Positions 1 to 12,006 of a DNA stretch of 64,000 nt are shown here, piece by piece. A program made the translations under genes and the position numbers. Location of the stretch: positions 100,940,140-101,004,139 of the forward strand of contig NW_026262712.1 in NCBI RefSeq assembly GCF_021869535.1. Reading direction: 5' to 3'. The DNA is from Mytilus californianus. Its lineage: Eukaryota; Mollusca; Bivalvia; Mytilida; Mytilidae. The notes below the pieces were generated by a model that searched no databases, was not told the origin of the DNA, and saw only the letters and a list, made by a program, of their open reading frames with translations. The stretch's first letter is position 1. Every line of letters starts with the position of its first letter.

Positions 1-280
1 ATAATGATATTCTACTGTGTACTCGCAAAGATATACATGTATACTTATGCCTGCACATGCAGAAGAAGTTTTGATATCAGCATACTTTTTTACTTCTGTC
101 ACGCACTGATACATGTAGTTATGTGGTGCTCCAGATAATTGTTAGGAGAAATTTTCTGCCAAGAAAGAAATTAATTGTTCACTATACTTGGACTCGGCCA
201 CAGTGGGTCAGAATGGCAATTAGTGTTTGAGTGTTCATTAAATATTAGTTTAATGCTTTGTGAGAAAAATAAATTCATCC

Positions 281-460
281 TGCGCCAGTGTATTGTATTG
301 ATTACATGTATTGATTTGTATTATCTCCCTTACTCCATGTGTCATATACATGTATGATTATTGATGGGTTATTTCCCTTTATTGTTTACCGCCTCACGAT
401 CATTATTAAATGTGCCTTTCTAACGATCACATGTGTTATAGTTTTCTCTGCTTACTGGCG
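281..460 (+). repeat. LTR, triplication copy 1
   Basis: 180-bp sequence identical in position and content to the 5' LTR at 12007, starting TGCGCCAGTG and ending ACTGGCG. The end pair CGCCAGT/ACTGGCG forms the terminal inverted repeat. It is followed by gag but has no partner 3' LTR, because this copy is truncated after protease by the duplication junction. Confidence 0.85.
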
Positions 461-614
461 TGGCGGCAGCGGTTTAAGAAACCCACATCTCAAATAACTC
501 AAGAATTTGAACATTATTCCACTCTAGAAGTAAAAGGTGAGCAGGAAAATTTGTCATTTATTTTGACTAACACGACAACATTTTCTATTGTTGGACTTAA
601 CTGATCTTTACAAA

Positions 615-2075
615 ATGGCAGGCACACGTGCTCCAAAACAATGGTCACTCTCAAAAGTTGAAACAATAACATCGTTTGAAGCGTGGAGACAAAACTTACA
701 ATATACCTTGTCCCTTGATCAAAACTTCGCAGCGTTCCTTGTAGATGGATTTACATGGCTAAAGAAAACCAACGCCAATCCTTTGCGTGGCATTGCTGAC
801 GATGGCGAGGAGGTTGCCGAAGCTAACCGACGAACAGCAGCCCAAAAGTGCACACATTTGGACCTTATGCTTGGTCAAATAGCAAATTACTGTCCGATTA
901 TTTCAAGAAACACTATAATTAAAAATTCTACATCAATTAATTTTATTTGGCAGTCAATACGTCTACACTACGGATTTCAGTCTACTGGTGGACACTTTCT
1001 TGATTTTAATAGCATCTTTTTGGAACCAAATGAGCGTCCTGAGGACTTATTTCAGCGATTGGCTAGTTTTATTGAAGACAATTTGCTTCGTGCCGGTGGC
1101 AATATTCATCACCACGGAGAAGTACCTGAAGCCGACGAAGAACTATCACCTTCTTTGGAAAACCTGATTGTACTTACTTGGTTAAGACTTATTAATCGTG
1201 ACTTACCCAACCTAGTGAAGCAGCGATATGGAACTGAATTACGGTCAAAAACATTAGCTTCTTTGAAACCTGAAATTTCACAGGCACTTGATAGTTTACT
1301 TGACGAAATTCATTCAGCCACTGATGCCAAGGTTTTACGGGCGTCAATAAAAGACAAACATTTTGACAGAAGTGCAAAGAAGACAGGTAGTATAAGAACT
1401 GGTCGTCAAATAAAGTGTTGTGTTTTATGTAAGCAAGCAGGTCGTCCGTCCCAACATTTTTTAAGTACTTGTAAATATTTACCTAATGAAGACAAACAAT
1501 ATATGTCCAGAGTTAGGCAATCTTATTGTACAGAAGTAGTTGATAGTGAGTCTGAGGACAATGTTGATAATGAACAAGTCTCATTTTTAAATGCTAATGT
1601 AGGTCCTAGTAAGCTTGAAGTTGTATCTGCTTTAAGACGGGTGAGCACTAAACAGTCCCCTTACTTTAAGGCATTTTATAAAAATTTTCCGCTTGAGCTA
1701 ACACTAGATACGGGTGCTGAGGTGAGTATGATAAAAGCTTCTTCCGCGGATTACATCGGCGTAACAATCAAGAAAAGCAACCATTCCGCTCTACAAGCTG
1801 ACGGCGTTACCCCGTTAAATATAGTTGGTAAATGTCATTTCACACTTTCGAGAGACGGAATCGAGTTACAGTTAGAGGCCCTAGTAGTGAACGACTTGGA
1901 CGTTGATATACTCGCCGGTATCCCTTTCATGTCATCGAACGACATCGCGATTTTCCCTAGCAAACATATAATCGTCATACGCGACAAGGTAACTGTTATG
2001 TATGGTAGCCCAAACGAGGAACTTAACTCTAGTAATACTCGCGTACGTAGAACACAAGGTCTTGGTATATTCTGA
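615..2075 (+). CDS. Gag-protease polyprotein, duplicated copy 1
   Basis: Start chosen at the ATG at 615 (MAGTRAPKQW), because the upstream in-frame codons lie in leader sequence after the LTR. The first part is a Gag-like capsid region ([17 protein letters not shown]). A zinc-knuckle-like C-x2-C-x8-H-x4-C ([18 protein letters not shown]) lies near 1418-1471. A retropepsin domain with DTGA follows near 1708. The frame is open across the point where copy 3 has a stop. The last residues (GLGIF) come from foreign sequence past the junction at 2056, so the ORF is a truncated Gag-Pro without RT. Private substitutions include one changing Lys to Ile near 1971. Confidence 0.85.
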   Translation: MAGTRAPKQWSLSKVETITSFEAWRQNLQYTLSLDQNFAAFLVDGFTWLKKTNANPLRGIADDGEEVAEANRRTAAQKCTHLDLMLGQIANYCPIISRNTIIKNSTSINFIWQSIRLHYGFQSTGGHFLDFNSIFLEPNERPEDLFQRLASFIEDNLLRAGGNIHHHGEVPEADEELSPSLENLIVLTWLRLINRDLPNLVKQRYGTELRSKTLASLKPEISQALDSLLDEIHSATDAKVLRASIKDKHFDRSAKKTGSIRTGRQIKCCVLCKQAGRPSQHFLSTCKYLPNEDKQYMSRVRQSYCTEVVDSESEDNVDNEQVSFLNANVGPSKLEVVSALRRVSTKQSPYFKAFYKNFPLELTLDTGAEVSMIKASSADYIGVTIKKSNHSALQADGVTPLNIVGKCHFTLSRDGIELQLEALVVNDLDVDILAGIPFMSSNDIAIFPSKHIIVIRDKVTVMYGSPNEELNSSNTRVRRTQGLGIF

Positions 2076-3648
2076 TGAACTTTTTTAGAAAAAGGACGAG
2101 ACGTTCTTTGACATAACCCTGGTTCATCAACATTCTGGTTAGACACTTGTGACGTTTTACAAATTCTGAATAGCAGCTGCTATAATTTCTGAAGATGTTT
2201 TACGTTATCGTTTAAAGTGAAAAATAATTTAATCTACATTTTAAATTGATACAAAAAATCAAAATTCTCTGCTCTATAGATTTTCATAAATGGAGTCTAA
2301 AATATATCCATAATAAATGCACCGTATTAAATGCATATATATGAGAACATTATAAACTGTTACGCTTCGCACACTATGTATAGAGACATGCATCCTAAAT
2401 CTAAGTTAAAAGACAATAAAAAAAGCAATTCTAAAAGCTTTCTTTGACAGATTTTATACTAACTTCATTTCAACAAGTTTAAATTATTTTTTTTAAATAA
2501 GGCTAAGAATTGTTTGCATTGTAGCAAATTTATTGCGTTTGAAATTTTAATTCAAATACACTGTTGAAGATTACTAAGCGCCAATAAAATACAACAATTT
2601 TGTAAATTAGTGCCTTCGATAATAAAAAGTCGTCATCGAACAGGCACATTATCATGCCGGTATTCGAAAGGACTCGTTTCATTGTTATTACAACAAATAG
2701 GTCATAATAACATGACAGTGTTTTCTGTTTCATAATGTTCTAGAGGGGGCAGCCCCGACCCCGTTCTAGAGAAATATACAAAAACTAATTTTAGACAATA
2801 TACCCTCATAAGCCTGGAAGTGGCTAGTCACATATAGTTAACGGCGTTTTTCTCACAATGACGTTCTACCTACAGAAGCCTGGACATGTCGTGGCGGTCA
2901 CATATATAAACGCATCACTGGGTAACAGATGGATAGATATGATGACTTATCGGCCGTCCCATGGTCTGTATCACTCTGCTCATATCAGCGACGTCATAAT
3001 TTATGAACCGACGTTGATAAGTTTGACCCGAACTTATCTAGTAATCTTCCGGTTTGCTGGTGAAACAAAAAAAAACTTGTTTATCCCCTTTCTATGGGGC
3101 AGCCCCGATATTCCGACTCCGTATTAGTCCGACACCCCATTAGCCCGACGCCCCATTGTTCCGACACCCCGATGGTCCGACGCCCCTATAGTACGACACC
3201 GAATAATTGAACAGTAGTAATATCTTTTTATATTAGAAAGCCTGACGGAAGTTAAGGGAATCCTGTGACGTCACTCAACATAGGGAATACTATAGCATGC
3301 TGTAGAATGTGGACTGGTTCTTCCTATACACACTTACGGCACCACATCCGCCCCATTCCTGTAGAACCAGACACATTCTCAAACTATAAAAGAAACTCAA
3401 ATACAAGGTAAAACAAATGTCGTAAACACTTCGGTGTCAATTAGCTGAGTAACTTGAACGATCCCTGTGCAAGTCATAAAATAAAGCAATAATTTTATAT
3501 ACATATATATATTTACACATATGAATGTCAACATCTTCTTGGTGGCAATTAAATATGTACAAAATCGATTGATGTCCGGCGGAACCAACTAACAGGGCCT
3601 AGGGCCCCAGATAGCTGACTCCGGTTTCGGCTTTGGGATACCATATAA
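2076..3648. other. Non-coding part of the repeat unit, copy 1
   Basis: AT-rich DNA after the junction, with no convincing gene. It contains a short stem around GGGGCAGCCCCG (2746-2766) bounded by TCTAGAG/GTTCTAGAG, and the same GGGGCAGCCCCGA again near 3096 just before a 16-bp minisatellite. The 89-117 codon frame starting at 2858 (8721 in copy 2) runs into the minisatellite and looks like chance. Copy 2 spans 7939-9512. Confidence 0.6.
3113..3200 (+). repeat. 16-bp minisatellite, copy 1
   Basis: Units start CCGAC or ACGAC at 3113, 3129, 3145, 3161, 3177 and 3193, consensus near CCGACRCCCCATTAGT with drift. It is preceded by GGGGCAGCCCCGATATT. Confidence 0.85.
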
Positions 3649-4534
3649 TTATAGGGCGTTGTCATTGGTTGACCAGTTCAAAATGTTTAGTGGGACATTA
3701 CGCCTCTCACTTACGGCTATTGCCACCTCTCGAAGATTCCATGGATGGTTTACTGCACAACAGGACCATGGCGATAGAAACGAAGCATCTGTTTCGAGTA
3801 CTAGCTGGTGAGGCAAGATTCGTGATACCGCCTCTGTGTTGCATGTAGCGCTTGCATCTTTTAAAAACTTGCCGGTGATCCCGAATACTACATCGAGAAG
3901 GCTTTGCCACTGTCTCAATTCCTCCACACTTTACGAAACAATGGCGGTGGTACTTCAGGTTGGCGAAGCCCCCGCGGATCAGAGTAAGCACACAGGTTGC
4001 TGCCTCTCCACTTCCCCCATCGCGGCAATGCAATATGACAGGCATTTGTCGGCGCTGTGCAATTTCCAACATCTGTATAAGTGCCTGCACTTGGCATTCC
4101 CTCATTCGCTTCTTGCACTGTTCCGGGGTATTGCATCTTCTACAGTCACAGCGGGTGGTAAAATCAAGTCCAATCTCACCAATAGCAACACATTTGTAAC
4201 TTCCCAGTAGGTACTCAAGATCTTCCAGTCCCTTTGCTGCAATATGCGGGTGGATCCCAAAGTAAACGTAAACAGAATGAGCGACTCCAACCTGTACAGC
4301 CCAGTCATTCCAGTGGTTGGGAAAAACATAGTTTGCGATCCCATAATAAAAAGAGTTGTTGTTTTCGGCTGGGGAGATTTCGGAACTCATATGTAGAAAT
4401 GTTTTAAAATGGAGCCGCTTCAACACCAGATCCAAATGAAAATGGCTATCCACAAATATAAACGGCTCTGATGGTGATGGTTCCGGGTCTAAAATGAGAC
4501 TGCCCTCATATGTAAGGTAGACCCCAGGTGCCAT
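3649..4534 (-). pseudogene. TatD-family metal-dependent nuclease-like ORF, copy 1
   Basis: The minus-strand frame 4534-3707 shows the metal-binding TatD motifs in order: DSHFHLD, FGIHPH, GEIGLDF, VILHCRD and YHRHCF. A one-step frameshift near 3927 moves the C-terminal half to the frame ending at 3649, with VFGITGKFL, LETDASFL and NHPWNL. The whole domain of about 260 residues is present but split by the frameshift. A cysteine-rich insert (about RCDCRRC to C) follows GEIGLDF. TatD proteins are DNA 3'-5' exonucleases; activity here is unproven. It sits directly downstream of an antisense Ty3 integrase remnant and may have been carried by, or fused to, a retroelement. Confidence 0.75.
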
Positions 4535-4833
4535 AGTGGGATAGTCTCTCTGCCGAACATCATCTGATTTGGCGTAAATCCCGTTTGTCTATTTACCATG
4601 GAGTGCATTGCCATGGCCAAGAAGGGCAAGTCTCTATCCCAGTTTCGGCAATTTTTTTCAATAAAACATCTTATCATTGCTAAAACGATCGTATCATATC
4701 TCTCTACCTGGCCGTTTGATGACGGGTGATACGGAGTTGTTCTGGTTTTGTGCATCGCACAGTGTCTTGAAGAGGTCACTGTCGAAGTTTCGTCCTTGGT
4801 CGGTGTGGATTTCCAATGGATAGTAGTCCGCAT
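4489..4833 (-). pseudogene. Ty3/gypsy integrase remnant, antisense, copy 1
   Basis: Frame with TPYHPSSNGQVERY, the integrase segment carrying the catalytic Glu, followed by WDRDLPFLAMAMHS and QTGFTPNQMMFGRE. These are typical of Ty3/gypsy integrases and clearly of a different lineage from the element at 12007. Only the last part of the core is left; upstream sequence past 4833 is not recognisable. The frame overlaps the start of the TatD ORF in another frame. Confidence 0.8.
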
Positions 4834-5082
4834 TCAAAGGTAAATTCTCGAAATTAGAGTATTAAATTTAAAGGTTGACATTTTTCTATCATGACAAATG
4901 GGCAACTTCTCAAGTGTTTATAAAAAAAACTTTTTGTGAAGATTCACAGTGTACTTTAAAAAACATGACAATATACCAGAAAATACATTGCAAGTCTTCC
5001 AACGCATTCTCCTACCAAAAAAATATAATTTACAATGTCAATGAAGATATGGGATCAGATAAATCTAAATTCACCAGTTTTT

Positions 5083-5805
5083 AGTCCCCTACCGACGAAG
5101 TCGAAGGGGACTTTAGGTTTGCACTCCGTCTGTCTGTCCATCTGTCAGTGCGGCAAATCAGTTTTCCAGACTTTTTTTCTTCGTGCTTGAAGATATTGAT
5201 TTGATATTTGATTTATTGTTTTATCATGACAAGTTACAGGTCAAGTTCAATTTTCACGATTTTAGCTTTTCTCTTCTTTCAGTTAAAGCCCTTTCCCTAG
5301 AATTAGATTTTGATGAAATACTTATTAATTAGTAGATTTTTGTTCAAATGGAAATAACTCATTTTTTAAAAATGACATTTTGGATTTTTGTCCTTTTCTT
5401 TGGTAAATTGTTTGAAGTTTAGTTTAAACATATTTTATTTGCAAAAGTAGCAAAAGGGATTGGACACAAGTTATAACAACATTAGTGACGTCCTCTCCCT
5501 TTTGTTTGAAGAATTTAGTGGTAGGTTTGTTTGTCATTCTTGAAGATATTGATTTGATAATAAGTATATAGTTTTATCATGACAAGTTACAAATCAAGTT
5601 GGAAATTTGTTTCGGTATGATGATTTTGTGCAGAGTTATGGTCTTTGGACATAGAAAATTCACTTAAATAATCAGTTTTCAACAGTTTTTTTTCGTCATG
5701 CTTGAATATTTTGACTTGATATTTTTATGTAGTTTACTACATGACAAGTTATAGATCAAGTTAGAATTTTGTTCCAATACAATGAATTTTTAACCGGTAG
5801 GGACT
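5083..5805. mobile_element. Hairpin-ended tandem-repeat element, AGTCCCC family, copy 1
   Basis: Begins with a hairpin, AGTCCCCT then a 14-nt loop then AGGGGACT (5083-5112), and ends CCGGTAGGGACT (5794-5805), the inverted match of the first bases. Inside, a block with CTTGAAGATATTGATTTGAT ... CATGACAAGTTA recurs near 5189, 5541 and 5702; the last two are 161 bp apart. There is no coding content. The plan resembles non-autonomous Helentron/pearl-type elements. Confidence 0.65.
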
Positions 5806-6143
5806 ATGTATTGCCATGCAATACTCACAGAATGCTTGTTTAATTAGTAATAGTATATAGATCATAATGATATTCTACTGTGTACTCGCAAAGATATACA
5901 TGTATACTTATGCCTGCACATGCAGAAGAAGTTTTGATATCAGCATACTTTTTTACTTCTGTCACGCACTGATACATGTAGTTATGTGGTGCTCCAGATA
6001 ATTGTTAGGAGAAATTTTCTGCCAAGAAAGAAATTAATTGTTCACTATACTTGGACTCGGCCACAGTGGGTCAGAATGGCAATTAGTGTTTGAGTGTTCA
6101 TTAAATATTAGTTTAATGCTTTGTGAGAAAAATAAATTCATCC

Positions 6144-6323
6144 TGCGCCAGTGTATTGTATTGATTACATGTATTGATTTGTATTATCTCCCTTACTCCA
6201 TGTGTCATATACATGTATGATTATTGATGGGTTATTTCCCTTTATTGTTTACCGCCTCACGATCATTATTAAATGTGCCTTTCTAACGATCACATGTGTT
6301 ATAGTTTTCTCTGCTTACTGGCG
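6144..6323 (+). repeat. LTR, triplication copy 2
   Basis: Second copy of the 180-bp LTR, shifted by 5863 bp. It is followed by gag-protease and lacks a matching 3' LTR, as in copy 1. Confidence 0.85.
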
Positions 6324-6477
6324 TGGCGGCAGCGGTTTAAGAAACCCACATCTCAAATAACTCAAGAATTTGAACATTATTCCACTCTAGAAGTAAAAGG
6401 TGAGCAGGAAAATTTGTCATTTATTTTGACTAACACGACAACATTTTCTATTGTTGGACTTAACTGATCTTTACAAA

Positions 6478-7938
6478 ATGGCAGGCACACGTGCTCCAAA
6501 ACAATGGTCACTCTCAAAAGTTGAAACAATAACATCGTTTGAAGCGTGGAGACAAAACTTACAATATACCTTGTCCCTTGATCAAAACTTCGCAGCGTTC
6601 CTTGTAGATGGATTTACATGGCTAAAGAAAACCAACGCCAATCCTTTGCGTGGCATTGCTGACGATGGCGAGGAGGTTGCCGAAGCTAACCGACGAACAG
6701 CAGCCCAAAAGTGCACACATTTGGACCTTATGCTTGGTCAAATAGCAAATTACTGTCCGATTATTTCAAGAAACACTATAATTAAAAATTCTACATCAAT
6801 TAATTTTATTTGGCAGTCAATACGTCTACACTACGGATTTCAGTCTACTGGTGGACACTTTCTTGATTTTAATAGCATCTTTTTGGAACCAAATGAGCGT
6901 CCTGAGGACTTATTTCAGCGATTGGCTAGTTTTATTGAAGACAATTTGCTTCGTGCCGGTGGCAATATTCATCACCACGGAGAAGTACCTGAAGCCGACG
7001 AAGAACTATCACCTTCTTTGGAAAACCTGATTGTACTTACTTGGTTAAGACTTATTAATCGTGACTTACCCAACCTAGTGAAGCAGCGATATGGAACTGA
7101 ATTACGGTCAAAAACATTAGCTTCTTTGAAACCTGAAATTTCACAGGCACTTGATAGTTTACTTGACGAAATTCATTCAGCCACTGATGCCAAGGTTTTA
7201 CGGGCGTCAATAAAAGACAAACATTTTGACAGAAGTGCAAAGAAGACAGGTAGTATAAGAACTGGTCGTCAAATAAAGTGTTGTGTTTTATGTAAGCAAG
7301 CAGGTCGTCCGTCCCAACATTTTTTAAGTACTTGTAAATATTTACCTAATGAAGACAAACAATATATGTCCAGAGTTAGGCAATCTTATTGTACAGAAGT
7401 AGTTGATAGTGAGTCTGAGGACAATGTTGATAATGAACAAGTCTCATTTTTAAATGCTAATGTAGGTCCTAGTAAGCTTGAAGTTGTATCTGCTTTAAGG
7501 CGGGTGAGCACTAAACAGTCCCCTTACTTTAAGGCATTTTATAAAAATTTTCCGCTTGAGCTAACACTAGATACGGGTGCTGAGGTGAGTATGATAAAAG
7601 CTTCTTCCGCGGATTACATCGGCGTAACAATCAAGAAAAGCAACCATTCCGCTCTACAAGCTGACGGCGTTACCCCGTTAAATATAGTTGGTAAATGTCA
7701 TTTCACACTTTCGAGAGACGGAATCGAGTTACAGTTAGAGGCCCTAGTAGTGAACGACTTGGACGTTGATATACTCGCCGGTATCCCTTTCATGTCATCG
7801 AACGACATCGCGATTTTCCCTAGCAAACATAAAATCGTCATACGCGACAAGGTAACTGTTATGTATGGTAGCCCAAACGAGGAACTTAACTCTAGTAATA
7901 CTCGCGTACGTAGAACACAAGGTCTTGGTATATTCTGA
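6478..7938 (+). CDS. Gag-protease polyprotein, duplicated copy 2
   Basis: Almost identical to the copy at 615, with the same start, zinc knuckle (about 7281-7334), DTGA protease motif (near 7571) and junction-derived C-terminus. It carries Lys where copy 1 has Ile near the end, as copy 3 does, so copy 1 holds the derived state. The intact frame in two copies suggests recent duplication rather than proven function. Confidence 0.85.
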   Translation: MAGTRAPKQWSLSKVETITSFEAWRQNLQYTLSLDQNFAAFLVDGFTWLKKTNANPLRGIADDGEEVAEANRRTAAQKCTHLDLMLGQIANYCPIISRNTIIKNSTSINFIWQSIRLHYGFQSTGGHFLDFNSIFLEPNERPEDLFQRLASFIEDNLLRAGGNIHHHGEVPEADEELSPSLENLIVLTWLRLINRDLPNLVKQRYGTELRSKTLASLKPEISQALDSLLDEIHSATDAKVLRASIKDKHFDRSAKKTGSIRTGRQIKCCVLCKQAGRPSQHFLSTCKYLPNEDKQYMSRVRQSYCTEVVDSESEDNVDNEQVSFLNANVGPSKLEVVSALRRVSTKQSPYFKAFYKNFPLELTLDTGAEVSMIKASSADYIGVTIKKSNHSALQADGVTPLNIVGKCHFTLSRDGIELQLEALVVNDLDVDILAGIPFMSSNDIAIFPSKHKIVIRDKVTVMYGSPNEELNSSNTRVRRTQGLGIF

Positions 7939-8976
7939 TGAACTTTTTTAGAAAAAGGACGAGACGTTCTTTGACATAACCCTGGTTCATCAACATTCTG
8001 GTTAGACACTTGTGACGTTTTACAAATTCTGAATAGCAGCTGCTATAATTTCTGAAGATGTTTTACGTTATCGTTTAAAGTGAAAAATAATTTAATCTAC
8101 ATTTTAAATTGATACAAAAAATCAAAATTCTCTGCTCTATAGATTTTCATAAATGGAGTCTAAAATATATCCATAATAAATGCACCGTATTAAATGCATA
8201 TATATGAGAACATTATAAACTGTTACGCTTCGCACACTATGTATAGAGACATGCATCCTAAATCTAAGTTAAAAGACAATAAAAAAAGCAATTCTAAAAG
8301 CTTTCTTTGACAGATTTTATACTAACTTCATTTCAACAAGTTTAAATTATTTTTTTTAAATAAGGCTAGGAATTGTTTGCATTGTAGCAAATTTATTGCG
8401 TTTGAAATTTTAATTCAAATACACTGTTGAAGATTACTAAGCGCCAATAAAATACAACAATTTTGTAAATTAGTGCCTTCGATAATAAAAAGTCGTCATC
8501 GAACAGGCACATTATCATGCCGGTATTCGAAAGGACTCGTTTCATTGTTATTACAACAAATAGGTCATAATAACATGACAGTGTTTTCTGTTTCATAATG
8601 TTCTAGAGGGGGCAGCCCCGACCCCGTTCTAGAGAAATATACAAAAACTAATTTTAGACAATATACCCTCATAAGCCTGGAAGTGGCTAGTCACATATAG
8701 TTAACGGCGTTTTTCTCACAATGACGTTCTACCTACAGAAGCCTGGACATGTCGTGGCGGTCACATATATAAACGCATCACTGGGTAACAGATGGATAGA
8801 TATGATGACTTATCGGCCGTCCCATGGTCTGTATCACTCTGCTCATATCAGCGACGTCATAATTTATGAACCGACGTTGATAAGTTTGACCCGAACTTAT
8901 CTAGTAATCTTCCGGTTTGCTGGTGAAACAAAAAAAAAACTTGTTTATCCCCTTTCTATGGGGCAGCCCCGATATT

Positions 8977-9064
8977 CCGACTCCGTATTAGTCCGACACC
9001 CCATTAGCCCGACGCCCCATTGTTCCGACACCCCGATGGTCCGACGCCCCTATAGTACGACACC
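8977..9064 (+). repeat. 16-bp minisatellite, copy 2
   Basis: Same array as at 3113, in the second repeat unit. Confidence 0.85.
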
Positions 9065-9512
9065 GAATAATTGAACAGTAGTAATATCTTTTTATATTAG
9101 AAAGCCTGACGGAAGTTAAGGGAATCCTGTGACGTCACTCAACATAGGGAATACTATAGCATGCTGTAGAATGTGGACTGGTTCTTCCTATACACACTTA
9201 CGGCACCACATCCGCCCCATTCCTGTAGAACCAGACACATTCTCAAACTATAAAAGAAACTCAAATACAAGGTAAAACAAATGTCGTAAACACTTCGGTG
9301 TCAATTAGCTGAGTAACTTGAACGATCCCTGTGCAAGTCATAAAATAAAGCAATAATTTTATATACATATATATATTTACACATATGAATGTCAACATCT
9401 TCTTGGTGGCAATTAAATATGTACAAAATCGATTGATGTCCGGCGGAACCAACTAACAGGGCCTAGGGCCCCAGATAGCTGACTCCGGTTTCGGCTTTGG
9501 GATACCATATAA

Positions 9513-10398
9513 TTATAGGGCGTTGTCATTGGTTGACCAGTTCAAAATGTTTAGTGGGACATTACGCCTCTCACTTACGGCTATTGCCACCTCTCGAAGA
9601 TTCCATGGATGGTTTACTGCACAACAGGACCATGGCGATAGAAACGAAGCATCTGTTTCGAGTACTAGCTGGTGAGGCAAGATTCGTGATACCGCCTCTG
9701 TGTTGCATGTAGCGCTTGCATCTTTTAAAAACTTGCCGGTGATCCCGAATACTACATCGAGAAGGCTTTGCCACTGTCTCAATTCCTCCACACTTTACGA
9801 AACAATGGCGGTGGTACTTCAGGTTGGCGAAGCCCCCGCGGATCAGAGTAAGCACACAGGTTGCTGCCTCTCCACTTCCCCCATCGCGGCAATGCAATAT
9901 GACAGGCATTTGTCGGCGCTGTGCAATTTCCAACATCTGTATAAGTGCCTGCACTTGGCATTCCCTCATTCGCTTCTTGCACTGTTCCGGGGTATTGCAT
10001 CTTCTACAGTCACAGCGGGTGGTAAAATCAAGTCCAATCTCACCAATAGCAACACATTTGTAACTTCCCAGTAGGTACTCAAGATCTTCCAGTCCCTTTG
10101 CTGCAATATGCGGGTGGATCCCAAAGTAAACGTAAACAGAATGAGCGACTCCAACCTGTACAGCCCAGTCATTCCAGTGGTTGGGAAAAACATAGTTTGC
10201 GATCCCATAATAAAAAGAGTTGTTGTTTTCGGCTGGGGAGATTTCGGAACTCATATGTAGAAATGTTTTAAAATGGAGCCGCTTCAACACCAGATCCAAA
10301 TGAAAATGGCTATCCACAAATATAAACGGCTCTGATGGTGATGGTTCCGGGTCTAAAATGAGACTGCCCTCATATGTAAGGTAGCCCCCAGGTGCCAT
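9513..10398 (-). pseudogene. TatD-family nuclease-like ORF, copy 2
   Basis: Second copy of the TatD-like ORF within the triplication. All motifs and the frameshift (near 9791) are shared, so the break predates the duplication. It differs by one substitution near 10387 that changes Val to Gly at the fifth residue. Confidence 0.75.
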
Positions 10399-10697
10399 AG
10401 TGGGATAGTCTCTCTGCCGAACATCATCTGATTTGGCGTAAATCCCGTTTGTCTATTTACCATGGAGTGCATTGCCATGGCCAAGAAGGGCAAGTCTCTA
10501 TCCCAGTTTCGGCAATTTTTTTCAATAAAACATCTTATCATTGCTAAAACGATCGTATCATATCTCTCTACCTGGCCGTTTGATGACGGGTGATACGGAG
10601 TTGTTCTGGTTTTGTGCATCGCACAGTGTCTTGAAGAGGTCACTGTCGAAGTTTCGTCCTTGGTCGGTGTGGATTTCCAATGGATAGTAGTCCGCAT
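10353..10697 (-). pseudogene. Ty3/gypsy integrase remnant, antisense, copy 2
   Basis: Copy of the remnant at 4489-4833 within the second repeat unit, differing by one residue (Ser to Ala) near its end. Confidence 0.8.
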
Positions 10698-10946
10698 TCA
10701 AAGGTAAATTCTCGAAATTAGAGTATTAAATTTAAAGGTTGACATTTTTCTATCATGACAAATGGGCAACTTCTCAAGTGTTTATAAAAAAAACTTTTTG
10801 TGAAGATTCACAGTGTACTTTAAAAAACATGACAATATACCAGAAAATACATTGCAAGTCTTCCAACGCATTCTCCTACCAAAAAAATATAATTTACAAT
10901 GTCAATGAAGATATGGGATCAGATAAATCTAAATTCACCAGTTTTT

Positions 10947-11668
10947 AGTCCCCTACCGACGAAGTCGAAGGGGACTTTAGGTTTGCACTCCGTCTGTCTG
11001 TCCATCTGTCAGTGCGGCAAATCAGTTTTCCAGACTTTTTTTCTTCGTGCTTGAAGATATTGATTTGATATTTGATTTATTGTTTTATCATGACAAGTTA
11101 CAGGTCAAGTTCAATTTTCACGATTTTAGCTTTTCTCTTCTTTCAGTTAAAGCCCTTTCCCTAGAATTAGATTTTGATGAAATACTTATTAATTAGTAGA
11201 TTTTTGTTCAAATGGAAATAACTCATTTTTTAAAAATGACATTTTGGATTTTTGTCCTTTTCTTTGGTAAATTGTTTGAAGTTTAGTTTAAACATATTTT
11301 ATTTGCAAAAGTAGCAAAAGGGATTGGACACAAGTTATAACAACATTAGTGACGTCCTCTCCCTTTTGTTTGAAGAATTTAGTGGTAGGTTTGTTTGTCA
11401 TTCTTGAAGATATTGATTTGATAATAAGTATATAGTTTTATCATGACAAGTTACAAATCAAGTTGGAAATTTGTTTCGGTATGATGATTTTGTGCAGAGT
11501 TATGGTCTTTGGACATAGAAAATTCACTTAAATAATCAGTTTTCAACAGTTTTTTTCGTCATGCTTGAATATTTTGACTTGATATTTTTATGTAGTTTAC
11601 TACATGACAAGTTATAGATCAAGTTAGAATTTTGTTCCAATACAATGAATTTTTAACCGGTAGGGACT
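10947..11668. mobile_element. Hairpin-ended tandem-repeat element, AGTCCCC family, copy 2
   Basis: Second-unit copy of the element at 5083, with one T fewer in a T run near 11550. Confidence 0.65.
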
Positions 11669-12006
11669 ATGTATTGCCATGCAATACTCACAGAATGCTT
11701 GTTTAATTAGTAATAGTATATAGATCATAATGATATTCTACTGTGTACTCGCAAAGATATACATGTATACTTATGCCTGCACATGCAGAAGAAGTTTTGA
11801 TATCAGCATACTTTTTTACTTCTGTCACGCACTGATACATGTAGTTATGTGGTGCTCCAGATAATTGTTAGGAGAAATTTTCTGCCAAGAAAGAAATTAA
11901 TTGTTCACTATACTTGGACTCGGCCACAGTGGGTCAGAATGGCAATTAGTGTTTGAGTGTTCATTAAATATTAGTTTAATGCTTTGTGAGAAAAATAAAT
12001 TCATCC

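Noticed and set aside
3836..4210. Plus-strand ORFs of 79-124 codons (and copies at 9700)
   Set aside because: Antisense shadows of the TatD-like ORF, which has clear family motifs on the minus strand.
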